Part shown: positions 12,809 to 24,534 of the stretch, piece by piece
How the letters are laid out: the number at the start of each line of letters is the position of its first letter
How positions within the stretch are numbered: the first letter of the stretch is position 1
Source of the DNA: Batkoa obscura
Taxonomy: Eukaryota; Entomophthoromycota; Entomophthoromycetes; Entomophthorales; Batkoaceae
Assembly: GCA_030770535.1 (NCBI GenBank)
Contig: JASVEC010000016.1
Span: 992,001-1,056,000 of the forward strand
DNA length: 64,000 nucleotides
Reading direction: 5' to 3'
Position numbers and translations under genes: made by a program
The notes under the pieces: model-generated
Database searches by the model: none
The model's input: the letters and a program-made list of their open reading frames with translations, nothing else
Told to the model about the DNA's origin: nothing

Positions 12809-12909
12809 TGGGGATGTTTTTTCTAGCTTCATTATTTTTTCTGTTTTTTAAGTGCTATTTGAGTGGAAAGATTGTTAGTAAAATTCTTAAACCAAAAAAT
12901 ACATCCACA
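12809..12909 (-). mobile_element. ~99 bp miniature element
   Basis: Minus-orientation copy with TGGGGATG at the left end, CATCCACA at the right, and TA directly outside on both sides. The core TGCTATTTGAGTGGAAAG is intact. Confidence 0.93.
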
Positions 12910-13179
12910 TATCATTTTGTATTTTATTCTAACTTTATTTGATAGCACATTCATGCTATCTTTCATTTTCCATTATTTTATAATTGGTTTTAAGCTTAAA
13001 AATTCTACTATTAGCACAATATTAAGTTTTATATATAAAAGTAAACATAAAATGAAATCATATGGAAATAACAACAGTACTATTAACAATAGTAAATAAA
13101 CAACAATAATTTGCTAAAATTAATTTTTAATTTTTTTAATTTTTGAATTGCGTCAATTTTAAGATAGTCAAATACCATT

Positions 13180-13278
13180 TGGGAGTGTTTTTTAACTTCA
13201 TTATTTTTTCCATTTTTTAAGTGCTATTTAAGCGGAAAGTTTGTTAGTAAAATTCTTAAATACAAAAATACATCCCCA
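13180..13278 (-). mobile_element. ~99 bp miniature element (left of an inverted pair)
   Basis: Minus-orientation copy from TGGGAGTG to CATCCCCA. It is followed 58 bp later by an opposite-facing copy, so the two can pair over about 100 bases. Confidence 0.92.
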
Positions 13279-13336
13279 TTTATTTATTTAAAAGGTTTGT
13301 ATAATTAAACGTCAAATATTTAATTAAAATAACAAG

Positions 13337-13434
13337 TGAGGATGCGTTTTTTTATTTAAGAATTTACTACAACCTTTTCACTCAAATAGCGCTTAAAAAA
13401 TGGAAAAATAATGAAACGAAAAAAAACAGCCCCA
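13337..13434 (+). mobile_element. ~99 bp miniature element (right of an inverted pair)
   Basis: Plus-orientation copy from TGAGGATG to CAGCCCCA. It belongs to the sub-variant with CAGCCCC at one end and TGAAACxAAAAAAAACAG, also seen at 48545-48643. Confidence 0.92.
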
Positions 13435-13445
13435 AGTAGAATCAA

Positions 13446-13588
13446 TTGTGGTTAGATGTTTTTGCTTTTTTAATTTGTTGCTAATTTCTTTCATATCGAA
13501 TTTTTAATAAGCTATTATATATGATTTATAAACTCAGTATAAAAGATATTGATAGCAAATTAAAAAAAGTAAAGCCATCTGACCACAA
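13446..13588. repeat. fold-back element with ~36 bp inverted arms
   Basis: The left arm begins TTGTGGTTAGATG (13446-13482) and the right arm ends CATCTGACCACAA (about 13553-13588); the two are near-perfect reverse complements around a ~70 bp AT-rich loop. Its termini differ from the TGGGGATG family, so it is a different miniature element or hairpin. No other copy was seen in the window. Confidence 0.75.
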
Positions 13589-14008
13589 CCAGCTTTTATA
13601 TCAATTAATAATCATATTACTATTTTTTGTAAATAAAATACTTTTTAAATATATTCTATTATCATATTAACTAATATTTGATATTATTATTATTTATAGT
13701 CTTTAGATTAAAAAATTATGTTACGATAGCTTAATATTGAAAAGTATTTAAAATAAAAAATTAAATTAATTAAATCATCTTAAAACCTAAACAATAAAGT
13801 AGTTTACCCATCCTTCCATAGTTCATCAATAAGTAATGATAATTATTTTAAAATCAGTAACTTTGAGTATATAAAATCATTAATGATTATAATGAGAATC
13901 AATATTTATTATAGTTCAATTATAGCAACTATTTACAAAGAATTATTTTATAAATCAAGTATAAAAGATTTATATTATAGAATTTATAAATTTTAATCTC
14001 TGTAAAAG

Positions 14009-14037
14009 TATAAAAATATAAAAATATAAAAATATAA
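14009..14037. repeat. short tandem repeat (AAAAATAT-like)
   Basis: Three to four tandem copies of an 8-base A/T unit. A simple-sequence tract with no evident function. Confidence 0.8.
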
Positions 14038-14071
14038 GTTTATATGACTTAAACCAATTATCTAAAAGAAA

Positions 14072-14170
14072 TGGGGATGCTTTTTTTGGCTTCATTACCT
14101 TTCCCATTTTTAAACGCTATTTGAGCAGAAAGATTGTAGTAAAATTCTTAAATAAAAAAGTATATCCCCA
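14072..14170 (-). mobile_element. ~99 bp miniature element
   Basis: Minus-orientation copy from TGGGGATG to TATCCCCA. The internal palindrome AGCGCT has decayed to AACGCT. Confidence 0.92.
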
Positions 14171-14340
14171 TATTCTATTTCAAATAATAATAAATATCAA
14201 CACTTCTAGTATTTGAAGTCAATGTCTCAAATGTCAGAATTATAATTGATAGTTTAATAATTAAAAAATATAGCCTTCCAATTACTGCAAAAAATCAAAA
14301 TGAAGTGCTTTTATACTCTAGATGTACAATTAGTATAATA

Positions 14341-14441
14341 TGAGAGTGTTTTTTTTGACTTCATTACTTTTTCCATTTTTTAAGCGCTATTTAAGCGGAA
14401 AGATTATTAGTAAAATTCTTAAACACAAAAATACATCCCCA
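14341..14441 (-). mobile_element. ~99 bp miniature element (left of an inverted pair)
   Basis: Minus-orientation copy from TGAGAGTG to CATCCCCA with TA on both sides. Thirty bases later an opposite-facing, highly similar copy follows, so 14341-14570 can fold into one long hairpin. Confidence 0.94.
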
Positions 14442-14471
14442 TATAGTACTGCCAGCTTTTTTGACATCAAG

Positions 14472-14570
14472 TGAGGATGTATTTTTGTGTTTAAGAATTT
14501 TACTAATAATCTTTCCGCTTAAATAGCGCTTAAAAAATGGAAAAAATAATGAAGTTAAAAAAACACTACA
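14472..14570 (+). mobile_element. ~99 bp miniature element (right of an inverted pair)
   Basis: Plus-orientation copy starting TGAGGATGTATTTTTGTG. The core matches the neighbouring minus copy nearly base for base, but the right terminus (CACTACA) is worn. Confidence 0.92.
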
Positions 14571-14695
14571 AATATTGTCTAATAATAATAATTCTAAAAA
14601 TAGTATATGGATTTCAAGAACTATTTTAATTTAACTATACTTTTTATTGATAAGGTTGTTTTTTTTAATAAATTCAAAATATTATAATTAATATA

Positions 14696-14796
14696 TGGGG
14701 ATGTATTTTTGTGTTTAAGAATTTTACTAACAAATTTTCCGCTTGAATAGCGCTTAAAAGGTGGAAAAAGTAATGAAATCAAAAAAATCATCCCCA
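14696..14796 (+). mobile_element. ~99 bp miniature element
   Basis: Well-kept plus-orientation copy from TGGGGATGTATTTTTGTG to CATCCCCA with TA flanks on both sides. It serves as a good reference for the family's two different ends. Confidence 0.95.
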
Positions 14797-15418
14797 TATT
14801 ATTTCTTTTTTCTTTACATTAAATAACACTTTTAATTAAAAATATTTACTTTTATATCGTAAGTTTATAATACAATTAGAATTTAATTAGCTTCATAGAA
14901 CATACAATACACTTTTAATTATTATCTTCAAACATCTTAAACATTAAAAGATCTAGAAACGTATTGACATAATAGATTATATCTATTTTATACAATGACA
15001 TATTAGTTTACCATTATGGTTTTTATAATAATGGTTTTTGGTTCTTTTGGTCTAGCTCATACTAAGCAGTGATTTGCACCATAACTGCTTGATTTTAAAA
15101 AGAAATAATCTTTAAAGTGCGCTCTTTAGTATTTTTTCCTTTTGCTGCTATTACTTTATATAAAAGAGATCTAATTATTTTATTAATTTAGTTTGAAGTA
15201 AGAAAGCTAAAAATAAAAAACTTTTGGTGATCGGAGTATAATAGTATTAAATCATTTAGAATTAATACTATTCAATTTGTTTTTTCTAAATTATATATTA
15301 TTCGCATTAAAATAAACATATAAATTAAAAATAACAGACCTATAATATAACAATAATCAAAAGTTGTCTATACTAATTTTAGTTAAATATTTTATTTTAT
15401 TTTACTTTGATTCCATTT

Positions 15419-15472
15419 AATTAATAATTGATAATTAATAATTGATAATTAATAATTAAATTAATATTAATA
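15419..15472. repeat. AT-only tandem repeat
   Basis: About three copies of a 13-base unit (TAATAATTGATAA) that fade into TTAATATTAATATT. A simple-sequence tract. Confidence 0.8.
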
Positions 15473-16102
15473 TTCAATAGCTTATTTCTTTGTTTTTATA
15501 TTAAATTTAAAATCTAAACCCAACATTAAATTTGAGACCCAAAAGAAATAGATTTGCTTTGATGCAAGTTCCTACTATCAAGTAATAATTAAAAAATAAT
15601 ATATCAGCTACAAGCACCACACAATGCGACTTATTCAATTCTGGAATAAGAGGGGAACATGGTAAAAAAAATAAGGAAAATAAAGGTGCAATTAAAGTAA
15701 TAAACTAGCTATATTATAGAGTACAATACAAAGATTATATCAAAAACATCACTTTGTTAATAACAAACTTAGGTTTCTTTTTATTAAAATCAAATCATAA
15801 TATTAATTCAAATGGACTTTTGGGGAGGACAATTTAACCTTTTAATTCGATTATGAATGTTCTTGTTTAATTAGAAATTGACCATGAAGTCATTTTGTTT
15901 TAATTTGAATATTAAACTATTGAAACTATGTAAATTTTAACTATTAGTAAGTTAACCTACTGTTTATATTTATATACATATTATAAATAATGGGGTTAAT
16001 TTGAAAGTATGGGGGGAAACCAAGAGAAACAATGAGTAATTAAGTCCAGTTACAAACTGAGATTTTCAAATATGTAGGAAAAACTGACTTAACTGACAAT
16101 TG

Positions 16103-16470
16103 CCCCTTAATTAACTTTACCCATGTAAAGTAAAATTCAAGCGTGGTAACTTCACTCAACCCCAAAATTTTAATACTAAAGTCATTCTTTTGCCATATGT
16201 TATTCATTTTTTATCCAAATTTGTGCTGCTAAATATTATTTCCTAGCCAAAATTTTCAACTATTTACTTTGTTTTTTTAGGGAACAATAACTTGCCCAAT
16301 AATAGTGGTTAAAGTAGAGCCCTTATTCACTTTCATTGGTTTATGCCATGATCTATGAAAAGAATAGGTCATTCCACCCTCAATCATTGGTAGGACACTA
16401 TCATGAGCTTAATAGAGATGATTTTAATTAAGTTGAGTTACCCACCTCAATAACTTCCCCTTAATTAACT
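16103..16470. promoter_or_regulatory. possible upstream regulatory region with a repeated motif
   Basis: The 14-mer CCCCTTAATTAACT occurs at 16103-16116 and again at 16457-16470, 240-600 bases upstream of the ATG at 16707. Sequence between and before them holds G/C runs uncommon in this window. Two identical motifs in a long, less AT-biased 5' region suggest binding sites, but this is inference and the factor is unknown. Confidence 0.3.
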
Positions 16471-16706
16471 ACATGATATATACAATATAAAATAATTTTG
16501 AATTGAAATTTACCTTTGTTCGTTTCTTTCTCTTAATTTTTACTTTTAAGACATCTTAATCAATTATCGTTTTTAACTTCTATTATTAAGTTATAGTATT
16601 AATAGTCAAAGCTTTATCAGCAACAATAATAATAATTGATTAATTGTCCATAAATTACGCTTGCCCTTTTAGAATTATTTAAATAAAATATATAATATAA
16701 TATAAT

Positions 16707-17546
16707 ATGAAATTAAACATTTCCAATATACAATCAATTCAGCCATGTGCTCATAATATGGAATGTAAACAAGCAGGTTGTAATTCCTGTCGAAACTTTA
16801 GTAATGTGGAAGATAACTTATTAAAAATGGATTCTTTATATGGTGCCAGTTTTACTCCATGGTTAAAAAATGAAGAAAATGTCATGGTTACAGCTACTTA
16901 TTTACAACGAGTGTGTAATGAATATTGTTTTCCAAGGATTGTTACAGCTATACGCTGGTTAGAAAAAGGGTGGAAACCAGATTCTACCGCTTGGTTAATT
17001 AAACATATTACTCAACATTGGGGTACAGGCAACCGATGCTCAACAGAAAAAATTGATATAGCTAGAGCTATATTTATACAATGTCTCATGGAACAGTGGA
17101 CAAAACAAAAGAAGGGAGAATTTGTACCAATATTTTTAGATCTAACTTATCCAAATTCAAATCCACGTCGACTAGTATTTTTAAAAACATTATTTGATAA
17201 AATGGATTTTGAAGAATTAACCGAATTATTTTCCATTATGGGTTCAGGGTTAGATTACAGTACTAAAGTAGTTATTCTTCAAATGGCCGCTGGTAGAAAT
17301 AATAAACTTAAAGCTAAACGTCAAGTAGAAACCCATACTACAGAAGAATCACCAAAGAAGACAAAATGTTATGAATCTATACCATCTAATAACTCATTAG
17401 GTTTAGTCATGACATCTGAAGAAAACCATCATATGAATGAGTCTTTAGAAGATATATTTGAAAATGTTAATACCACTAGTATAAATAATATTTCACTAAT
17501 AGATAATACAACCAACTCTAGTATTTATAATAAAACCCTGAATTGA
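16707..17546 (+). CDS. unrecognised 279-residue protein, Cys-rich N-terminus
   Basis: Single open frame of 279 residues. I do not recognise the family. The first 30 residues hold a cysteine cluster (CAHNMECKQAGCNSC). Residues about 40-200 look like a folded, mostly helical domain with many aromatic residues (AIRWLEKGWKPDSTAWLIKH, then FLKTLFDKMDFEELTELF). The tail from about 205 is polar and Asn/Ser-rich and looks disordered. A basic stretch (NNKLKAKRQ) precedes the tail. There is no signal peptide or membrane segment. ATG 16707 is the first in frame, after an AT-only tract. The long upstream region with a repeated motif suggests regulated expression. Codon use fits the other genes, so it is probably real and perhaps lineage-specific. 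Confidence 0.7.
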   Translation: MKLNISNIQSIQPCAHNMECKQAGCNSCRNFSNVEDNLLKMDSLYGASFTPWLKNEENVMVTATYLQRVCNEYCFPRIVTAIRWLEKGWKPDSTAWLIKHITQHWGTGNRCSTEKIDIARAIFIQCLMEQWTKQKKGEFVPIFLDLTYPNSNPRRLVFLKTLFDKMDFEELTELFSIMGSGLDYSTKVVILQMAAGRNNKLKAKRQVETHTTEESPKKTKCYESIPSNNSLGLVMTSEENHHMNESLEDIFENVNTTSINNISLIDNTTNSSIYNKTLN

Positions 17547-19485
17547 TTCCTCTCGCTTTCTCTCTCCTTTGTTGAGTTAATTTCTTTTCTAATTGTAATT
17601 TAATAGTGATTTAGTCTAATTGAATATTATACATTAATCGTAGTATGACATGAAAGGAGTCCAATTTCGATTATAGATGTAATAAAGTTTATTATTTTTT
17701 AAAAGTATTATTACTATTAATTTTACCATTGTTAATTTTATTATTTTATTTTTTATCAAGTATAATTCAAATTCACCCTTTTAGTTATTACATCTTGCTT
17801 CTTTTTAAATTAAAGCCATATAAAAAAACCCGCTGTGTTTTTCTAAGCAGAAAATTTAAAAATGCGCAATTTGATTTGGTTTTAGAAGTGTATGGGTTAT
17901 AAAAAGGCCAATTTTTAATATTAAAATTTTAAAAAGCCTAGATTTATTTAAAAATAAAAGTTAAAAATAGCATTAAGGGGAGAAACTTAAAGCCATAAAA
18001 CTTAGTATACCCATTTATAAGGTAATTAAAATGACAAACTATGAAATCTATTATTAAAACATATTAAATTTTATTATTGGATATTTAATATTAAAAAATA
18101 AAGTATGCTTTTTTTATCTTTGAAAATCTATAAATAATTGTTATATAAAATAAATTGATTTTTTGACTGCAAGATAAAATTTTCATTTTTCTTTCTCCTT
18201 TCATTTTCTCCTTTTTTCTTTTGAGATTATTTAATACTCCTGCTTAACATTAATAAATTTATTCACACCATGCTTTCCATTATTACTTTATCTTTATATG
18301 TAACTTGTGTTATATTTACTATTTAATTCTATCATTCTCATACTATCCGATTATTACTTTCAAACTTATTATTTGAATTTCTAAACAATTCATAAAAAGG
18401 CGTTTTTACAGAGGATCTGATTTTTATCTTAAAAAGTTTACAAACCTTAATATTTTATTTTTTCTATCAATTGAAATACTTAAAATTTTATACATACATT
18501 AATTGAAACATTTATATTAAAAAATACGTATAATGCGTAACTCGTTTAGTAGTGTGCTCAACATATAATGAGAGGAATATTTTACAATATGGTGTATAAA
18601 GCAACTTGTATAATTTATACTACAGCTATATTATTAGCTGTCAATAAATTTATAATAAAATATGATAAGTTGAATGACAGTATTAAATTTAGCAGTATAG
18701 TTATAGAATAGTATTTTACAAAATCAACAAAATATATTTGAGTATGTATTTATTTTCAGTAAATTACAAACTTTTTAAATTTTGTTCTACAAAAAATGAT
18801 TAAAAAACATACTATCTTTTAAAATCTCAAATCAAGGCAAAACTCCTAAGTGTCTTACCATTAAAAGTTTGAAAATTTAAAGATAAGCTAAGCACTAGAT
18901 AGATCAAAGTAAATATAATGTGATATAATAACAAAAAGACTAAAAAAGGGGAGAAAACACTTGATCCAAGATATCATTTTACTTTCAAATTCCACAATGA
19001 CTCGAAACGAATTCGTAAAACAAACTTAAATAAGAATGACGTCCATGTTTGGGGTATAACTAAAAAAAGGACCTTTGTTGTATTAATGTATTTAAGGGCT
19101 CATCACAGAATTGAACTCTGAAGCTCTTTCACCCAAAGTGACAATCACATCACTAGATCACATCACTAGATCACTAAGGCATTCATCAAGATCAAGTTAA
19201 TAGTTTATACTGTTTTCATAAATGTCTAGTATTTTAAACATAGAAAATTAACAATGATTTAGAGAAACCGTACAATCCCCGTTCAAGAGTATCTTACCTG
19301 TTTTTCAATCTAACGTTTTATGCTAGTTAATATAATAAAAGGATCTTGATATTGCACTACCATTTCTTTTAAACTTGAAGCTTTTCAAACTAACACAACC
19401 TAGCTTATTTTAAACCATTAAAATTTGAATTAAGTTAAACTTCAACGTAATCAAAAAAGCATCCCTTTTTATTAAAAAAAAACTT
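17547..19485. other. intergenic, no gene seen
   Basis: About 1.9 kb of AT-rich DNA between the unknown gene and the CLPB-like gene. Near 19095-19190 the minus strand has A-box and B-box-like motifs at tRNA-like spacing with a local duplication of TGATCTAGTGATG, but no acceptor stem. Nothing else is assignable. Confidence 0.65.
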
Positions 19486-21843
19486 ATGTTATCACCAAGT
19501 TTTAAAAACAATATCAACCGATTATTCTTCAAAAGACAATTCATAAATTTACCACGATGGACTCATACTAAGACCAACATCCATAAGAAGCCACTGAACT
19601 ATTTTCATCCTTTGTTATTATTAACCAGTGGTTTAACTATAATTTATTATCTTGATACCAACACTTCACTTTTCAGAAAAATAGCATTAAGTTCAATGAA
19701 TACACAAGATATATATAATTTCATCGATTTGTGCCATCAAAACGATTTATTATCTATTGAACGGAAACTCAAAGATCAATATAATTTAAATGAGCCACAT
19801 CAATTAGGATGGTACCCATTGCATGTAGCAGTAGTTAAAAATAACTTAGAATTAACTAAGTTGTTATTGAAATACAAAGCTAATGTAAATTGTGAAGATC
19901 AATTTCAGTTTGCGAATTATTATAAAGGAACATCAAATGCTATGGGATTACATAAAATTATTTTTGAAAGAGAAAGGTTTTGTAATCTGATTCGAGTAGA
20001 CGCTCAAACTTTTGGATTTACGGTAAGTAAAGATTTTAGATTTTAGATAGTAGAAAAAAGGACTTTTTTGATAAATTTTGATTTAACAGCCTTTACATTA
20101 CGCTTGTTTTAATGGAAATTTCGAAATTATTCAATTATTAACAGAACATGGTGCTGATCCTACTAAAATGGATCAGAATGGTTATGTAGCTAAAGATTAT
20201 TTGGATAATAAGTTAAGAGATTATAATAGTATTGTTAATCATTTAAATAGTAATTTGTATATGTAATATATAAAGAAATAAATGAACAGTAATCTTTAAT
20301 TGTTTAGGCGTTGAGAAAAAACAAAAAGAAGATAAAGAGAGGAGGGAAAAAGAAATTAGGAAAAAGTGTAATTTTAAGCTATATTTGTGGAATATTTAGT
20401 TTATTTAATTTTTATTTAGTCCCTATAGAACAACAATTACATGCCAAAATAGTTGGACAAGTAACGCCAATCAATGCTGTAGCTTCAGCAATAAGAAGAA
20501 AAGAGAATGGTAATCATAACATTATAAATAACAATGAAGATGAAAAAAACCCTAATAACTTTCAATTAGGTTGGTATGATGAAGATAAGCCATTAGTATT
20601 CTTATTTTTAGGCTCTTCAGGAGTAGGAAAGACAGAGTTAGCTAAGCAGATAGCTAATTATACGCACAAAAATAATGAAACTAATGGTTTTATAAGAATG
20701 GATATGTCGGAGTTTCAATCAAAACATGAGGTGGCAAAGTTTATTGGATCTCCACCAGGTTATGTGGTAGGATTTTTTATTTCTCTTTTGTTGTTTTCTT
20801 AGTAAGGTTTTTTGCTAGGGCTATGAAGAAGGTGGTCAATTAACCGAAAAATTGAGTCAATGTGAGAGGATATATAAAAACTATACTAATAATATAATAA
20901 TTAAATTTTTAGGTCCAAATGCGGTTGTATTATTAGACGAAGTAGAAAAAGCACATCCAGATGTATTAACTATTATGTTACAGGTATTTGATGAAGGTAG
21001 ATTAACAGATGGAAAGGTAATAAAAATAGTATATTTATTAGTAGTTTATATAATATTTTTATAGGGTACTATTGTAAATTGTAAAGATGCCATTTTTATT
21101 ATGACATCAAATTTAGCTCAACAAGAAATCGCTGAAGAAGCTCAGATTTTAAGAAAAGAAGCTAGGTTAAGGGATTTAGATATTAATAATATTAATAATG
21201 ATAGTAATAATAAGGATAACACAGCTATTGTAAAAGATAGTGATAAGGAGGATAAAAATATGTTTAGTAATTTATATAAAGGCATATATAACAGCAATAA
21301 TAATAAGGAGAATACAGTAAACGTCAATAAAGATAAAAATTCAAATAATGAATTAACAACAATAAATAACAGAACGATTATTCAAGAAAATAAAAATGAA
21401 ATGAAATTAAGTAAAAATTTTATTGATAGTATAATCTATCCAATATTAAGACATCATTTTAAGCGGGATGAATTTTTGGGTAGAATTTCTGAAATTTTAT
21501 ATTTTTTACCATTTGATGAAGTGGAACTAATTACTATTGTTGAAATGGAGCTAAATAAATGGGGAAAAAAGGTATAATATAATATAATATAATATTTATT
21601 CTTATTATTTACTAGGCTAAATCTAAACATAATATAACATTAACATGGAGTCAAGAAGTAATTAAAGAATTAAGTAAGGGCTATAATTATCGATATGGAG
21701 CACGCTCTATCCAACATGAAGTAGAGCAAAGGGTAATCAATGTACTTGCTAAAGCATATGAATTAGATCAAATCAAAAAAGGCAATAAAATATTTTTATC
21801 TTTAAATGAAGAAGCATTAATTCAATTAAATATTGAAAAATAA
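19486..21843 (+). CDS. CLPB: CLPB/SKD3-type ankyrin-AAA+ disaggregase, mitochondrial
   Basis: Eight exons (19486-20022, 20090-20249, 20308-20367, 20420-20766, 20819-20861, 20913-21016, 21065-21571, 21616-21843) give 661 residues with all phases consistent. The N-terminus is basic with a hydrophobic segment ([16 protein letters not shown]), as in a mitochondrial presequence plus sorting signal. Ankyrin repeats follow ([20 protein letters not shown] about 106; [17 protein letters not shown] about 180). A single ClpB-type AAA+ domain has Walker A GSSGVGKT (about 317), Walker [12 protein letters not shown] (D391/E392), pore loop GSPPGYVG, the arginine-finger region [12 protein letters not shown] and sensor-2 YGARSI. 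Architecture and junction RKKFPIEQQL match metazoan CLPB/SKD3, an intermembrane-space disaggregase, not the two-AAA+ Hsp78/Hsp104. Two Asn-rich insertions (after RRKENG, and in exon 7) are unusual. It ends tail-to-tail 41 bp from the next gene. Confidence 0.95.
21573..21596. repeat. ATAAT tandem repeat within an intron
   Basis: Short ATAAT repeats directly after the 5' splice site of the last CLPB intron. A similar tract lies in MAPK intron 10, and another just before ATG 16707. Confidence 0.75.
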
Positions 21844-21884
21844 AATAAAGGAATAAAAATAAAATCAATATATATGCTTTTATT

Positions 21885-22373
21885 TTATTTAAAAAAATAA
21901 CTTAATTTAACTAAATTAACCATTTCATACCATTGTTGTTGCTCTATTATATTATTATAAGCTGGTAAATTAATTTTATTTTGTTTATCAGATAGAAATT
22001 GATGAATATCTGAAGAGTTATATTTATAATAATTTAATAATAAAGAAAAAGCAATCTTGGGTTCTTTGTTTATAAATAATAATTTGTTATTTATACATAG
22101 TATTAAAAATGATTTAAAGCTGTTAAAAGCCTCTAATGTATTTAGTTGACAATATTGTTGCATTAAATAGCTGTAGATTAAACTACTATTGATAGTTAAT
22201 TGTTGAATTATATCGGATATCTCATGCTCTTTTTCTTTTTTTTTGAAGTATTGCAAATCGTTGATTTGTGTTATTATTTGCTCTATATGGTTTGTTTCTT
22301 CCTTTGTATTTATATCACACCTTACTCCTGTCTCTAATTCACTAAAACAACCAGTACAGCTATTACAACTCAT
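21885..22373 (-). CDS. unrecognised 162-residue protein
   Basis: Single open frame of 162 residues, tail-to-tail with the CLPB-like gene and head-to-head (about 207 bp) with the MAP kinase gene. It starts with a compact cysteine motif (MSCNSCTGC, further Cys near residue 19), followed by a charged helical stretch (IEQIITQINDLQYFKKKEKEHEI is part of it) and then a mostly helical, Leu/Tyr/Asn-rich region to the end. No signal peptide or clear membrane segment. I do not recognise the family. The tight fit between two real genes and the first ATG placed just after an AT-rich leader support it as a gene; a chance frame is not excluded. Confidence 0.55.
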   Translation of the reverse strand: MSCNSCTGCFSELETGVRCDINTKEETNHIEQIITQINDLQYFKKKEKEHEISDIIQQLTINSSLIYSYLMQQYCQLNTLEAFNSFKSFLILCINNKLLFINKEPKIAFSLLLNYYKYNSSDIHQFLSDKQNKINLPAYNNIIEQQQWYEMVNLVKLSYFFK

Positions 22374-22580
22374 TTCTTTTTAATATTAATAAATTTATAA
22401 ATTAAATTTATTTTAAAGAATAAAAGAAATAAGGTTTTACAATTTAAATTAGTAATTTCAAATACTATTAACTAATTAAAAAATATAACAAGAAATTAAT
22501 AGAAAAACGGACATTTAATTTCTACTCTTCTATTTTTTTTAATCTTATCTTTTCAAATAAAAAAGTTTTAACTATAAACC

Positions 22581-24273
<1,693 letters not shown>

Positions 24274-24534
24274 TTCTTTCCATATTTTTTTATTCTGTTC
24301 TACTATTAAATGAAATAATATACGTTATTAAGTTTTATAAGCTTATTTTTTTTGCCCCACTTCTTTTTTTATAACTGATTGTTTTTAAACTTTGCTATTT
24401 AGACCAATCATCGATCAAGATTAGAATTTCAAAACATTGTAATAAATTAACATTTGTTAAATTCCAAGCTAAAATTAAGGATTATTTTTTTTACATTATA
24501 AAAAACTTTAAAAAATTATAAAAAACTTTAAAAA

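Larger units (their letters stand above)
12436..16706. other. long gene-free stretch with miniature-element cluster
   Basis: About 4.3 kb without a credible gene. The first part holds seven miniature elements between 12809 and 14796 and a separate fold-back element at 13446-13588. A near tandem duplication of an AAATCCCTCA motif sits around 12747-12785. From about 15480 to 16706 the sequence is a little less AT-biased, with G-runs and a repeated CCCCTTAATTAACT motif, and looks like a long 5' regulatory region for the gene at 16707. The open frame at 12863-13099 overlaps a transposon end and was not accepted. Confidence 0.7.

Noticed and set aside
12863-13099. Open frame of 78 residues
   Set aside because: Its start lies inside a miniature element and the rest has no coding character.
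19094-19192. tRNA-like or SINE-head-like sequence on the minus strand
   Set aside because: A-box and B-box-like motifs have the right spacing, but no acceptor stem can form, the anticodon arm is poor, and a local duplication of TGATCTAGTGATG disturbs the D arm.
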